Assembly (NCBI GenBank): GCA_022841665.1
Contig: JALHRB010000041.1
Span: 1 to 34,784, forward strand
DNA: 34,784 bases
Direction of reading: 5' to 3'
Origin: Pseudolabrys sp.
GTDB lineage: Bacteria > Pseudomonadota > Alphaproteobacteria > Rhizobiales > Xanthobacteraceae
The translations under genes and the position numbers were made by a program. The notes under the pieces are model-generated. The model worked only from the letters and a program-made list of their open reading frames with translations, had not been told where the DNA came from and searched no databases. Each line of letters opens with the position of its first letter. Position 1 is the stretch's first letter. Positions 1-8,701 of this stretch are shown piece by piece.

Positions 1-91
1 TGGATGTCGCATGAACCTTCAAGCCCCGCTTGATAGTTCCCCATGAAACACAAACCCCGTTGCGTCTCACCAGAACGGCATCGGTGAGCCG
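1..91. other. Left edge, no clear gene
   Basis: This stretch lies downstream of the holin-like gene. It holds an inverted repeat CTCACC/GGTGAG at 66-71 and 83-88 with an 11-base loop and no U-tract. A minus-strand ATG at 44 opens a frame (MGNYQAGLEGSCDI) that runs off the edge, but it has no evident ribosome binding site. It could be the start of a cut gene such as a lysin, or host flank. Nothing here is firm. Confidence 0.2.
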
Positions 92-298
92 CTACTCCTG
101 GGCGATCCCCTCGCGCAGCCGGTCCACCGCCACCGTCAGCGCCGAGACGGCATCCGTGTTACGGCTTGCGATCCCCCGCCACTCCCGCATCTCCTCGCGC
201 AGCGTCCGCCACAGCACGATGCAGGCGCCCGTCAGGATGATGACGATGATGGGCGAGCTTTCCGTCACCCTCTCAAACAGCGCGATGTCGGTGCCCAT
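92..298 (-). CDS. Holin-like single-TM protein
   Basis: This 68-aa protein has a short N-terminus, one strongly hydrophobic segment at about residues 17-31 (PIIVIILTGACIVLW), then a charged amphipathic helix rich in R and E to the C-terminus. That layout fits small phage holins or holin-associated membrane proteins. Its place at the very end of the late cluster, after the tailspikes, also fits. The ATG at 298 is preferred over the TTG at 304 because AGGAG lies about 8 bases upstream. No endolysin is visible next to it; one may lie beyond the left edge. The function is inferred from topology and position only, and a tail-associated membrane protein remains possible. Confidence 0.5.
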   Translation of the reverse strand: MGTDIALFERVTESSPIIVIILTGACIVLWRTLREEMREWRGIASRNTDAVSALTVAVDRLREGIAQE

Positions 299-300
299 GC

Positions 301-570
301 TCAACGCTCCTGTTCTATGGCGACGACGCTGCGCGCCAGTTCACACCCCGGCCGCAGCCGGTAGCCGACGCCCCATTGCGTCTCGATGCCGCTCCACAGG
401 TCCCGCATGCGGCTGACGACGCGCCGGATGGACACCAACGCGTAGGCAGGCGGGTCCGGGCCATAGACGGCCGCGACGAGGTCCGCATGCCGCACGACCG
501 CGCCGTTCGCCTCGACCAGGCGCTGCACGATCAGGTGGTGCATGCCGAGGCCGCGGAGGGGCGTGGGCAT
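301..570 (-). CDS. Stand-alone OmpR/PhoB-type winged-helix protein
   Basis: This 89-aa protein looks like an isolated C-terminal effector domain of the OmpR/PhoB family. Residues 24-37 (VVRHADLVAAVYG) match the helix where response regulators carry an LL..VWG-type motif. Residues 45-58 (LVSIRRVVSRMRDL) fit the recognition helix, and residues 63-72 end in GVGYRL, the beta-hairpin wing signature. There is no receiver domain, so phosphorylation control is not expected. It starts 3 bases after the beta-helix tailspike stop and ends just before the holin-like gene, so it is probably co-expressed late. It likely binds DNA, but the target is unknown. A second start at Met10 (543) would still leave the whole domain. 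Confidence 0.65.
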   Translation of the reverse strand: MPTPLRGLGMHHLIVQRLVEANGAVVRHADLVAAVYGPDPPAYALVSIRRVVSRMRDLWSGIETQWGVGYRLRPGCELARSVVAIEQER

Positions 571-572
571 CG

Positions 573-2939
573 TCAGGCGGTCCCGATGTTGTCGGACGCG
601 CTGCCCTGGCTGTTGGCGCCGAGGTTAACGAGGTTAAGCACCCCGGCGGTGACATTCCCACGGAAGTTGTTGTCGCGCAGGATGATGTAGTCGCAGCCGG
701 TGGTAACGCGGAGCCCGTAGGCTTGTGTTTTCGTGCCCTGCGTATCCGTCGCGCGGTTGCTGGTCAGGATGGCATCAGTGACGCTGGCGCCGATGCGGAA
801 GCCGCAGGAGGTCGCGCCGGCCACCTGATTGGTTGAGCGGTTCGCTGTGACGATGGCGCCGACCGCCTGCACGTCGATCCCGACAAGGAAGCCCTGCACG
901 GTGTTGCCCACGCAAGTCGCGCCGACGCCGGTTGCATGAAGCAGGATGCCGCTATTGGCGCCCGCGCCCTCGCACACGTTGCCGACGATGCTCGCGTCTG
1001 GCGCGCGGTTTTCGATGGCGCGTGCGCAATCGCGGATGACGTTGCCCTGCACCGATACGCGCGATGCTGCCGCGACGTTGATAGCGTAACTGGTAGCACC
1101 GTTGAACGTGTTGCCTACGATGGCGCAATCGGCAGCGGAGCCCGTGAGGCGCACGCCGTTAATCGGCGTGCCGCGGATCGCGTTGCCTATCACCGTATGG
1201 CCAAGCGATGCGCTCATCAGGATGCCGTCGCATGTGCCGATGCCAGACTGCGGCGCCAGTTCAATCGAGTTCCCGCTGATGACTGCGCCGGCAGAACCGC
1301 CCGCGCTGTAAATACCAGCGAAGCCAAGCCCGTTCACGCTGTTGTTCGCGACAACAATTGTATCGCAGTCCTGGAAATTGATGCCGAGATAGGCGCACGT
1401 CACCGTGTTGCCGATGCACACCGCGTAATTGATCGTGTCGAGATGGATGCATGCGCCGCCGGTCGCGTCGAACACGCCGCCGATGCGGTTGTTCGCGACG
1501 ATGCAGTTGTTCGGCGGGTGCCCATCCGCCGTCTTCACATAGATGGCGCGGCGGCAGCCTTGCGCGTCCGCGTAGAGGTTGCCGGCTTGATCGAACGTGT
1601 TGCCGATTATGACCAGTTCGGACGATCCGGCGCCGCCCGCGTCGATCACTTCCTCATTCGCTTGGCGGTTGCAGTCCTGAAAGTGATTGAAGGCAATTAA
1701 GACTTTCTCCCACCGGCGATTGCATTCAATCGCCTCTTGGTAGGTGCCTTGCACGATGTTGTGCGCGAAAAGGATGCGCCCGACGTTCGGCAACCCGCTG
1801 TCAGGCCCCGGCGTCTGCCCAAGCATCATCGCGGTGTAGGCTTCGCGGAACCGGCAGTTAGTGACCATCAATTCGGTTGAGCCGCCGTCCGCGGTCGCCT
1901 CAACCTCGATCCCGCGCAGCCATTCAATGGTGCAGTGGTTAAAGGTGACGCACTTGCAGTTCTTGAGTTCGATCCGGCTTTCGTTGGAAAGCGCCGACCA
2001 GCGGCCGGTCAGATGCACGCCGTCGAACCGCACATCGTCGCAGTCGGTCAGGGAGATGATGTTGATACCGGCAGAGCGCCGGCCAAGGATCGCGCCCGCC
2101 TTGCCGCGGATACCCCATCCATCTTTGCCCGTCTCTGCGATGCCTGCCGTCACGAAATACGAAAGCCCGTCGCCCAACACGAGCGTTCGGCGCGAGGCCG
2201 CGCAGAGCGAGATAAGCGCGTTCAGCACGGTGCCGGAGGCGGAGGAAAAGCTCGCTTCGCTGCCCGGCGCGACGCCGCTAACGAAGTCCTCCGCGTGAAT
2301 GACATCTTGCGCGCGCTCGCGCATGTCCCGCGTGACGGCGCCGGCCCATTCGGACGCGTAAGCGATATTCTGCGCCACAAGGTCGGCAGCGGTCGGAATG
2401 GAAGTCCCCGCCGCCACGCCCATCGTGCGGCTGGTGACGGTGTTGCCGGAGCCCCACTCCATCAGCCCTGACGTGGCGCCAGAGGCCGCGACGGCTGCCA
2501 GGCGGGCGTTAGCCTGCTGCGCGCCAACATCGCCATAGGCCAGCACGACAGCGCCCGTGCTGCCGTTGACGCTGGACACGGGCGAAGCGGTCGGCGGCGC
2601 GCTGCCCGCTTCGCGCTCAACCACAACGAAGCTGCGCGCGTCCTTGCCAATGTCTGGCGTTTTGCACGCCATCTCAACCTGATAGGTGCCCGCGTAGTCG
2701 GCGGGGATCACGACATACCAAACGCCGGTGCTTTCCTCGACGGGATCAATCGCGGGCTCAAGCAGCGTCCCGCCGGGGAGATAGACATGCGCGGTCACGG
2801 TGCCCGCGTCGGCTGGCGTGCCGGGCGCGTTCGTCAGGAAGAAGTCGCACCAGACCACCACGGTGTCACCGTGCCAATAGCGGGGAATGCGCGAGGTTGC
2901 GCGCTCGCCAAAGCGCATGCGCGCGGAGACTGCTGCCAT
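573..2939 (-). CDS. Tailspike with right-handed parallel beta-helix
   Basis: This 788-aa receptor-binding tailspike has three visible parts. Residues about 1-112 are an adaptor module (RFG..., GDTVVVWCDF, PVEESTGVW, FVVVER) that is clearly related to the start of the next tailspike. A linker follows. From about residue 230 to 770 there are many short repeats of the N-x-I/V or G-N-x-I/V type (for example IVGNTFNG, ISGNSIEL, VIGNAIRG), typical of PbH1 coils in pectate-lyase-like beta-helices. Such bodies usually bind or cleave surface polysaccharide as trimers. The catalytic residues cannot be located from sequence. GAGG sits 5 bases before the ATG, 10 bases after the upstream tailspike stop. 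Substrate unknown. Confidence 0.8.
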   Translation of the reverse strand: MAAVSARMRFGERATSRIPRYWHGDTVVVWCDFFLTNAPGTPADAGTVTAHVYLPGGTLLEPAIDPVEESTGVWYVVIPADYAGTYQVEMACKTPDIGKDARSFVVVEREAGSAPPTASPVSSVNGSTGAVVLAYGDVGAQQANARLAAVAASGATSGLMEWGSGNTVTSRTMGVAAGTSIPTAADLVAQNIAYASEWAGAVTRDMRERAQDVIHAEDFVSGVAPGSEASFSSASGTVLNALISLCAASRRTLVLGDGLSYFVTAGIAETGKDGWGIRGKAGAILGRRSAGINIISLTDCDDVRFDGVHLTGRWSALSNESRIELKNCKCVTFNHCTIEWLRGIEVEATADGGSTELMVTNCRFREAYTAMMLGQTPGPDSGLPNVGRILFAHNIVQGTYQEAIECNRRWEKVLIAFNHFQDCNRQANEEVIDAGGAGSSELVIIGNTFDQAGNLYADAQGCRRAIYVKTADGHPPNNCIVANNRIGGVFDATGGACIHLDTINYAVCIGNTVTCAYLGINFQDCDTIVVANNSVNGLGFAGIYSAGGSAGAVISGNSIELAPQSGIGTCDGILMSASLGHTVIGNAIRGTPINGVRLTGSAADCAIVGNTFNGATSYAINVAAASRVSVQGNVIRDCARAIENRAPDASIVGNVCEGAGANSGILLHATGVGATCVGNTVQGFLVGIDVQAVGAIVTANRSTNQVAGATSCGFRIGASVTDAILTSNRATDTQGTKTQAYGLRVTTGCDYIILRDNNFRGNVTAGVLNLVNLGANSQGSASDNIGTA

Positions 2940-2949
2940 GTGCGCCTCG

Positions 2950-5367
2950 TCAGACGGAAGGGTGGAACGTCATGGGCAGCATGCGCCGCCCGAGGTCATC
3001 GAAGGCGTAGGGCACGCGGGACATTTCTTGACACTCGGCGCCTGCACCATCCGGCCAATAGGCATGCACCGTGCTGGTGCCGTCGTCACCGGTCGTCTCA
3101 AAGTCCACGTAGTCGTTGGGTTCCGTGCCGCCCCATGTCCAAGAGATATTCTTGATGGTCAGGCGATCGGCCAGCGCGGCCGAGGAAAGCGCGATGCCGA
3201 TGCATACCGGGACAACCTCTCGGTTGAGCGCGGTGCATCCGTTGCGGTCCATCTGCATCCGGAAGGCATTGGTCGCCGTGCGCGTGATGCTGGTGAACTT
3301 CGGCCCGATCTTCTCGGTTCCGCCGCTCAGGTTGCGATAGGCGCGCGCGAGCATGCGCCCGTGTTCCGCGCGTCCCGAAAGGTAGTGATGCCGGTTGTTG
3401 AACGGGCGAATATGCGGAAGATCGGGGCCGCGGTGCGTGTCAGCGTCCACGGCGCAGACGCCGAGTTGAGCCTTGCGGAGCGGGCCGAAGCACTTGACGT
3501 TGAAGGCGCCGGTGTCCTGCGTCGGCAGCGGGCACATGAAGATGGGCGCGTCGCCGAGCCCGGTTGCGAGCAATTCCAACTGTGCGCGGAACAGCGCGAG
3601 GAACGCCGCGCAATCGGTTGTGTATTGCGCTGGCGTGTAGTAGCCGCCTGCCGCTAGCGAAAGCAGGTCCGGCAGGCCCATGATAAACACGCCGAACCAA
3701 TTCGCCGCAGCCGGCGCGCCCTCGGCCGCAAGCGCCGTCGATATGGCATCCAGGCAAAGCGTCGCGTTGGGGCCGAGCGTGTCGGCGTCCTCATCGAACC
3801 AATAATTCGTGGGATCTCTGGTCGTGCTGACGCCGTTCTTCCAGAGCCCCGAAGCGCCGCGCGCGGTGAAGCGCGCCGAGAGGACGGAGCGGTTGAGCCC
3901 CATCCGCTCAAACTCTTCCTGCATCCCAAAGACGGCGCTGTCCGTTTCCTGATCGGCCCAGCTCTGCCCGATCCAGAACACGGCGCGCGAATACGTCCCG
4001 ATGCTCGCCGTGCTGGCGATCGCCGTGGACGATCCGAGTTCCGCCGCCAGCGTAATCGTGCCTTGCCGCCGGATGATCTTGCCATGCCACGGCGCCGCGA
4101 TGGTGGCTTTGGGCGTGCCAACGCCGAGGATGTTCATGGGCGAGGAACCGGCCGTCGCGCCGACGTAGCCGGTATGGATAAGCAGCGTGCCGCTTTCCAC
4201 GCTGACGCTGTATTCATCGCCCGGCCCGCCGTGGTGGAAGGTGGCGGTATTGCTGCCCGTAAAGCGCGTCAGCTTGCCTTGGTTTGGCGGCCCGAATTGA
4301 TAGATGCCGCCGGGCGCGACATTGACCGTCTCGTTGCCATAGTCGATGCGCGTTCGGTCGCCGCTTTCGGTCGCCTGCTCGATCGCATCCACGTAGAGCG
4401 GCGGAGGGCTGTAGGTAGAATAGACCGGGCGGCCTCGGCCGTCCTGTAGCGACCTGTCCGCCGCGATACGCAGCCCGAGCGCGGATGCGGCGGCGCCCGT
4501 GCCGACGTAGAAGTCGGTTCGCCCATCGGTATCGAAGAAAACCCGCGCCGTCGCGTGCGCATCCGTCAGCGCCTGCCAATAGTTAAGGAACGCGCCGCTG
4601 CTTGCGGTGATGTTCTGCGACCCGAACAGGTAGCCGACCGGGTGCATCTCGCACACGAAAACCGGCGTCGCGCCGACAAGCCGGACCACCAGCGGATACA
4701 TGTAGCCCTCGCGGAACATCGCCGCCGCGCTGGCCGAGGTAGAGGAAAACCGCAGGCTACGCGCCGTTTGCGTGCCCAACTTGAGCGTAGGCGCCGAGCC
4801 GCTAGTCGTGTGCGGCACGAAGATAACGGAAAGTCCTTCGGCAATCGTCACGTCGGTCGTTGACGTGTAGGCGGTGGAAGTGCCCGCGACGCCTGCGAGG
4901 AACAGCACGCCACGCGCTGACGCTGCCGCGCTTTCCGACGCAGCCTGCGCGGCAACGGCCGCAGTCTCAGCCGCCTCGGCCTGCTCGACCAAATCGACCA
5001 GCACCGCCCATTCCGGATCAGGCGCCGGGCCGGCGTCGGGAGACAGCGCCTCGACAACGAAGTCGCGGCGGTCGAGCGAGATGTTCGGCGTGGCGCATCG
5101 CATCGCGACAGACCATGTGCCCGAGTAGGCGGTGGGGATGGCAAGGCGCCAAACGCCGGGGCTTTCCTCAACTGGCGTCAGCGCGGGATCAACCTCGGCG
5201 CCACCCGGCGTCCATACCTGCGCCGTCACATCATCGGTGGCGCCATCAAGCGACCCGGTGATGATGTCGCGGAAGTCGCACCAGACATCGACGTTATCAC
5301 CGCGGAACTCGCGCGGGATTGCCAGGCTTCGGAGCGGGCCGAAGCGAATGCGCGCTTGCACCGGCAT
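2950..5367 (-). CDS. Tailspike with SGNH/sialate-esterase-like domain
   Basis: This 805-aa tail protein shares its N-terminal adaptor (residues about 1-108: RFG, GDNVDVWCDF, PVEESPGVW, DFVVEA) with the following tailspike. An alanine-rich helix (about 128-150) may form a short coiled coil. A central beta-rich region follows, and residues about 462-690 look like an SGNH esterase: GQSWAD at about 467 for the nucleophile block and DLPHI at about 649-653 for the Asp-x-x-His block, followed by a helix (HGRMLARAY) common in these enzymes. It would deacetylate a host glycan. ATG at 5367 is chosen over a TTG at 5382 because it aligns with the paralogue's start; it begins 4 bases after the preceding TAA. 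Catalysis is inferred from motifs. Confidence 0.7.
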   Translation of the reverse strand: MPVQARIRFGPLRSLAIPREFRGDNVDVWCDFRDIITGSLDGATDDVTAQVWTPGGAEVDPALTPVEESPGVWRLAIPTAYSGTWSVAMRCATPNISLDRRDFVVEALSPDAGPAPDPEWAVLVDLVEQAEAAETAAVAAQAASESAAASARGVLFLAGVAGTSTAYTSTTDVTIAEGLSVIFVPHTTSGSAPTLKLGTQTARSLRFSSTSASAAAMFREGYMYPLVVRLVGATPVFVCEMHPVGYLFGSQNITASSGAFLNYWQALTDAHATARVFFDTDGRTDFYVGTGAAASALGLRIAADRSLQDGRGRPVYSTYSPPPLYVDAIEQATESGDRTRIDYGNETVNVAPGGIYQFGPPNQGKLTRFTGSNTATFHHGGPGDEYSVSVESGTLLIHTGYVGATAGSSPMNILGVGTPKATIAAPWHGKIIRRQGTITLAAELGSSTAIASTASIGTYSRAVFWIGQSWADQETDSAVFGMQEEFERMGLNRSVLSARFTARGASGLWKNGVSTTRDPTNYWFDEDADTLGPNATLCLDAISTALAAEGAPAAANWFGVFIMGLPDLLSLAAGGYYTPAQYTTDCAAFLALFRAQLELLATGLGDAPIFMCPLPTQDTGAFNVKCFGPLRKAQLGVCAVDADTHRGPDLPHIRPFNNRHHYLSGRAEHGRMLARAYRNLSGGTEKIGPKFTSITRTATNAFRMQMDRNGCTALNREVVPVCIGIALSSAALADRLTIKNISWTWGGTEPNDYVDFETTGDDGTSTVHAYWPDGAGAECQEMSRVPYAFDDLGRRMLPMTFHPSV

Positions 5368-5371
5368 GGGG

Positions 5372-6157
5372 TTAGCCCACAATCGCCATGACGTTGACGA
5401 TGCCGCTATCGGTCAACACGCCCGCATCAGAGGTCGCGAGGATGACAACGGATGTCCCGTTCTTCGTGCTCTCCCCGAACACGAGGTTGCCGGTGCCGCC
5501 CACGTTCGCCGCCATTGCCCACACGCCATAGAGCGACGTGCCGAAATCTTCGCTCCATGTGATCGTGTAGTTGCCGGTGCTGTTCCGCACGACGCTGGAG
5601 ACGTTGTAGCTGGTGAGGATGGTTCCGGTCGTGCCTGTGAAGGTGACCCAGGACCGGATGAACGATGGCCCGATGGCGCCGAAGCTGCTGCGGACGCGCC
5701 CGCCAGTCGTGGCGCGCAGCCTGTTGCCGAGCGAGACGAGCCGGAACACCGAGCCGTCATAGACCAGCGTGGCGATGTGATTGGTCTGGATGTCGCCCGC
5801 TACAAGCGCCGTCGTGCCGTCCTGATGCCGGATCGCGACCGCCGATGCGCCGCCAACCGCGAGCGTCGATGCGCCGGTATTCGTGGCGTTGACGATCACC
5901 GAGATGACGAAGCCGGCCGTGATCGCGTTCGGCTCGCCCGCCGTTGTGCATGTGTAGGCGGTCGTCGTGCCGCCCGTCGTGCCGCCCCATGCGCCCGCGC
6001 CGATCACGTCCCGCGCCTCGCGTTCGGTCGTGGTCGCGTGAAACGCCTGCACCGGCCCATCCGCGCCGAGCCCGGCTTTCAGCAACGTTCGCAGAGATGC
6101 CTTCGGCACGTCGCTGCCGTCAACGATGGCCGCATCAACTGCCGCGTGATTGCTCAT
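5372..6157 (-). CDS. Tail fibre-like protein
   Basis: This 261-aa protein follows the tail-tip host-specificity protein directly; the stop and start abut, with GGAGG 7 bases upstream. The first 60 residues are mixed helix (SNHAAVDAAIVDGSDVPKAS). The remainder is rich in Thr, Gly and Val with alternating beta-strand patterns and Asn-Gly-type turns. This composition is typical of small fibre or baseplate-appendage proteins. No enzymatic motif is visible. It may connect the tail tip to the two tailspikes encoded next. The assignment rests on composition and on position between the J-like gene and the spikes. Confidence 0.55.
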   Translation of the reverse strand: MSNHAAVDAAIVDGSDVPKASLRTLLKAGLGADGPVQAFHATTTEREARDVIGAGAWGGTTGGTTTAYTCTTAGEPNAITAGFVISVIVNATNTGASTLAVGGASAVAIRHQDGTTALVAGDIQTNHIATLVYDGSVFRLVSLGNRLRATTGGRVRSSFGAIGPSFIRSWVTFTGTTGTILTSYNVSSVVRNSTGNYTITWSEDFGTSLYGVWAMAANVGGTGNLVFGESTKNGTSVVILATSDAGVLTDSGIVNVMAIVG

Positions 6158-8281
6158 TCACTCGCCTCCATCGCCGCCACCGTCGCCGCTGCCATCGCTG
6201 CCGCTACCACCGTCGCCGCCATCACCGCCGCCGCCGGCGTTGTCGCCGGCCGTGCCAGTGTCGCCCGGCAACGTGCCGCCCGATCCGACAAGCCGCGTCG
6301 CGACGAGAGGCCCGGCGGGCGGCCCGAAATTGCCGTCAGCATCAACCGCGCGAACCCAAATCCATCGGTTGTTGTCGTTGCCGGGCGTGATGCTCAGCGT
6401 GCCATTCGTCGCGGTGGGTTCCGTGCCTTGTTTCGTGCTGGCGCTGTAGTCCTCTGCCGTGTGGACAAAGATTTGCGCCTTCGCCGCGCCGGCCGGCAGC
6501 GTCCATGAAATATCAATATCCGTTGCGTCGCCCGTCGCGCTCAGGTTCGTCGGCGCGGCCGGGATCGTCACATCATCCCAGGCCGAGACGTTATCCGCCG
6601 CGATGGCGCGAGCGCGGAACGCCGCGCGGCCAGCCGTGCTAGCCGTCCAATTCGGATGCGTGAACGAAACCGCGTTCCAAACCGACGAGCCCGGCCCGCG
6701 CCATTGCAACTCATATGAGGTCGCGCCGCTGACGGTGGTAAGCGTGCCGCTGACAGTGGACGGGACCGCAGTGGATGGCGTGGTGACGGCGATAGCCGGC
6801 GCCGTCAGGCCGAGCCCGCCGGGGAATGTGACCTCGCCAACATCGCCAAGCGGGCGCTCATCCGTCGCCGGGTTCCACGCCCAGACGTTCGCGTCCTCTT
6901 GGTCCAGGGTCACGTCAACGCCATCGGCCGCGAGCGACCACGACGTAATGCGGTAGGTGTCCGCCGGCAGGCGAGGCAGGCTCAGCGTGACCGTATCGCC
7001 GCAGCGGAGAGACAAGCCCCGCATGTTGAGCGCGAGGGAAACCTGGCGCTGCTTGCGGTTCTTCCTCAACGCGATTTGCATGAGCCTCTGGGCCGTCGTG
7101 CCGCTGGTAGTGAAATCGAATTGGAAGTCCTGATAGACCTCGACGCCGCCATCCTCGTTGATCGCCTGCGCGTCAATCAGCGGCGGCGCGTCGGTCGGCT
7201 GGTAGCCCGCGAGAGGCCGCACATAGACAGCGCGCACGCCGTTGAATAGGTCGCGAGCCGCCCGGTTCGCTCGCACCTGCACCGGGCCGCGCAAGTCGTT
7301 TTCCGTCAGCGTGACAGTAGGCGACACCCACGCCCCCGCGACGATCACCCACTTGCCGCCGGTGTAGATCGCGGTCCCGGCCATGGATGACAGCAGCCGC
7401 TCAAGGATGCGGCCGGGCGCTTCATCGAGGTCGAACGTCCCGTTGCACGAATAGCGCGGTTCCGTGCCGCCGCCCGCAAGCGAGACTTCCTCGTCGCAGA
7501 TGTTCGCCGCCGCGATCAGCGCGGGCAGGTCTATTTCATCCCAGCCCGCACGAAGGCCGAAGTCGGACGTGATGTAGTCCGCCACGCAAAGCGCGGCATT
7601 GGCGCTCCACCCCGTCGCGCCGGTGCGCGGGTCATAGACGCGCCGGCCGCGAACCACCGCCGAGATATTCGGCAGGCCGCTGCGGTAGACCGTGCTGTCA
7701 TAGCGCAACACGGAATAAAGCATCGCCCTGCCCTGCGCGCGGCAGGTGTTGACCCACTGGCCGTCCGTCTCGGCAATCAGCATCGCGTTCGCGTTCTGCG
7801 TGCTGCGACCGAGGCCAAACTCGATATGAGCGAGGCCGCGATATCGCTCGTCAGTCAAAATCACGTCGTTGAGGTAGATCGCTTCAACCCAGTCGATTTG
7901 ATGCGATGCGATGGCATGCGCGAGGTAGATCAATGCCTCCGGCTGGTAATTCGCCGCCACGCCGCCGTTGACCGCGCTCGCGTAGCTCGTTCGCGCCGCC
8001 GCATTGGTGTGGATAAACACCATCGGGGCAGATACGCGCATGCGGCCATAGACAACGCGATGATGCGTGATCGCCTGGCGGGTCTGCTGTGTGCGGCTGG
8101 CAAGTTCATTCGCGACAACCGCGCCGCGCGGCTGCTTCGGACCGCCGATGATGGCCTGAGCGGCGTAGGAGACTGCGAAGGTGACGACCGCGCCGACGAG
8201 AGCGCCGAGAATGCCGCCGCCGATGAACGAGCTGGCAGCCGCACCCGCAACAGCCGCGATCAGTGGCAGGACAACGGCCAT
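6158..8281 (-). CDS. Tail tip / host specificity protein (lambda J-like)
   Basis: This 707-aa protein is the central tail-tip protein. It begins with a hydrophobic, glycine-rich segment (residues 1-50), seen in many J/TipA-like proteins, followed by a baseplate-hub region (about 60-480) with the usual 'YG..RV.AP' start (HHRVVYGRMRVSAP). Two fibronectin type III-like domains follow (about 490-570 and 575-660: 'SYELQWR', 'PAAPTNLSATGDATDIDISW'). The last 30 residues are almost only Gly, Asp and Ser, a flexible acidic tail. It follows the DUF6950-like gene, in the same order as lambda K then J. It should contact the host receptor or inner tube plug. The acidic GD tail is unusual. Confidence 0.8.
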   Translation of the reverse strand: MAVVLPLIAAVAGAAASSFIGGGILGALVGAVVTFAVSYAAQAIIGGPKQPRGAVVANELASRTQQTRQAITHHRVVYGRMRVSAPMVFIHTNAAARTSYASAVNGGVAANYQPEALIYLAHAIASHQIDWVEAIYLNDVILTDERYRGLAHIEFGLGRSTQNANAMLIAETDGQWVNTCRAQGRAMLYSVLRYDSTVYRSGLPNISAVVRGRRVYDPRTGATGWSANAALCVADYITSDFGLRAGWDEIDLPALIAAANICDEEVSLAGGGTEPRYSCNGTFDLDEAPGRILERLLSSMAGTAIYTGGKWVIVAGAWVSPTVTLTENDLRGPVQVRANRAARDLFNGVRAVYVRPLAGYQPTDAPPLIDAQAINEDGGVEVYQDFQFDFTTSGTTAQRLMQIALRKNRKQRQVSLALNMRGLSLRCGDTVTLSLPRLPADTYRITSWSLAADGVDVTLDQEDANVWAWNPATDERPLGDVGEVTFPGGLGLTAPAIAVTTPSTAVPSTVSGTLTTVSGATSYELQWRGPGSSVWNAVSFTHPNWTASTAGRAAFRARAIAADNVSAWDDVTIPAAPTNLSATGDATDIDISWTLPAGAAKAQIFVHTAEDYSASTKQGTEPTATNGTLSITPGNDNNRWIWVRAVDADGNFGPPAGPLVATRLVGSGGTLPGDTGTAGDNAGGGGDGGDGGSGSDGSGDGGGDGGE

Positions 8282-8284
8282 CGT

Positions 8285-8701
8285 CTAGACTGCCCAAGCC
8301 TTCGATGCGAGCGACATCGGCACCGAAACCACCCCGCTAGGCCCCGTCGCCCATGCCGTGCTGCCGCCGCAGAGGCCCGCGGTCGGGCCGCCCGGCAGCC
8401 GCAGCACCACCAGATCACCCCGCCGCGCGAGTGCCGGCGGTATCTCCTGCATGTCGAGCGCGGCGCATCGGGCCGTTAGCCCGTCCTCCAAATCCTGCCC
8501 CCACGCGGCAATGGCCTCTGCGGCCCCTGCGGCGTCGTTGTAGGTGCCCTTGATGCCCGCAGCGATGTTGGGGCCGCCGAGACGCCGCACGCCCTCAGCG
8601 GCGAACAGGAAGCAATCCCAGCGCCCCCACGCGAACCGCTTGCCAGCGGCGTCGCGAATGAAGGAGTCCAACTCCTCCGGCCATGTGGCGCGGCGCGTCA
8701 T
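8285..8701 (-). CDS. DUF6950-like tail assembly protein (NlpC/P60-related)
   Basis: This 138-aa protein contains FAWGRWDCFLFAAEGV near residues 22-37. This is the Trp-Asp-Cys motif of DUF6950 and more distantly of NlpC/P60 cysteine peptidases, followed by RRGDLVVLRLPGG, the usual second core strand. In NlpC/P60 enzymes a His follows this second motif. None is seen here, as in much of DUF6950, so peptidase activity is doubtful. It takes the lambda gpK position, before the J-like protein. ATG at 8701 is chosen because it gives an ATGA overlap with the upstream gene and starts just before the domain. A role in tail-tip assembly is likely. Confidence 0.7.
   Translation of the reverse strand: MTRRATWPEELDSFIRDAAGKRFAWGRWDCFLFAAEGVRRLGGPNIAAGIKGTYNDAAGAAEAIAAWGQDLEDGLTARCAALDMQEIPPALARRGDLVVLRLPGGPTAGLCGGSTAWATGPSGVVSVPMSLASKAWAV

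Noticed and set aside
66-88. Hairpin as terminator after the holin-like gene
   Set aside because: Six-base stem, 11-base loop and no U-run; too weak to call.
5132-6508. Plus-strand 458-codon open frame
   Set aside because: It is antisense to two well-supported tail genes, is Arg/Ala-rich without motifs, and reflects high GC with few stops.
8285-8701. Active NlpC/P60 peptidase
   Set aside because: The Cys motif is present, but no following catalytic His is visible; DUF6950-like is a safer call.
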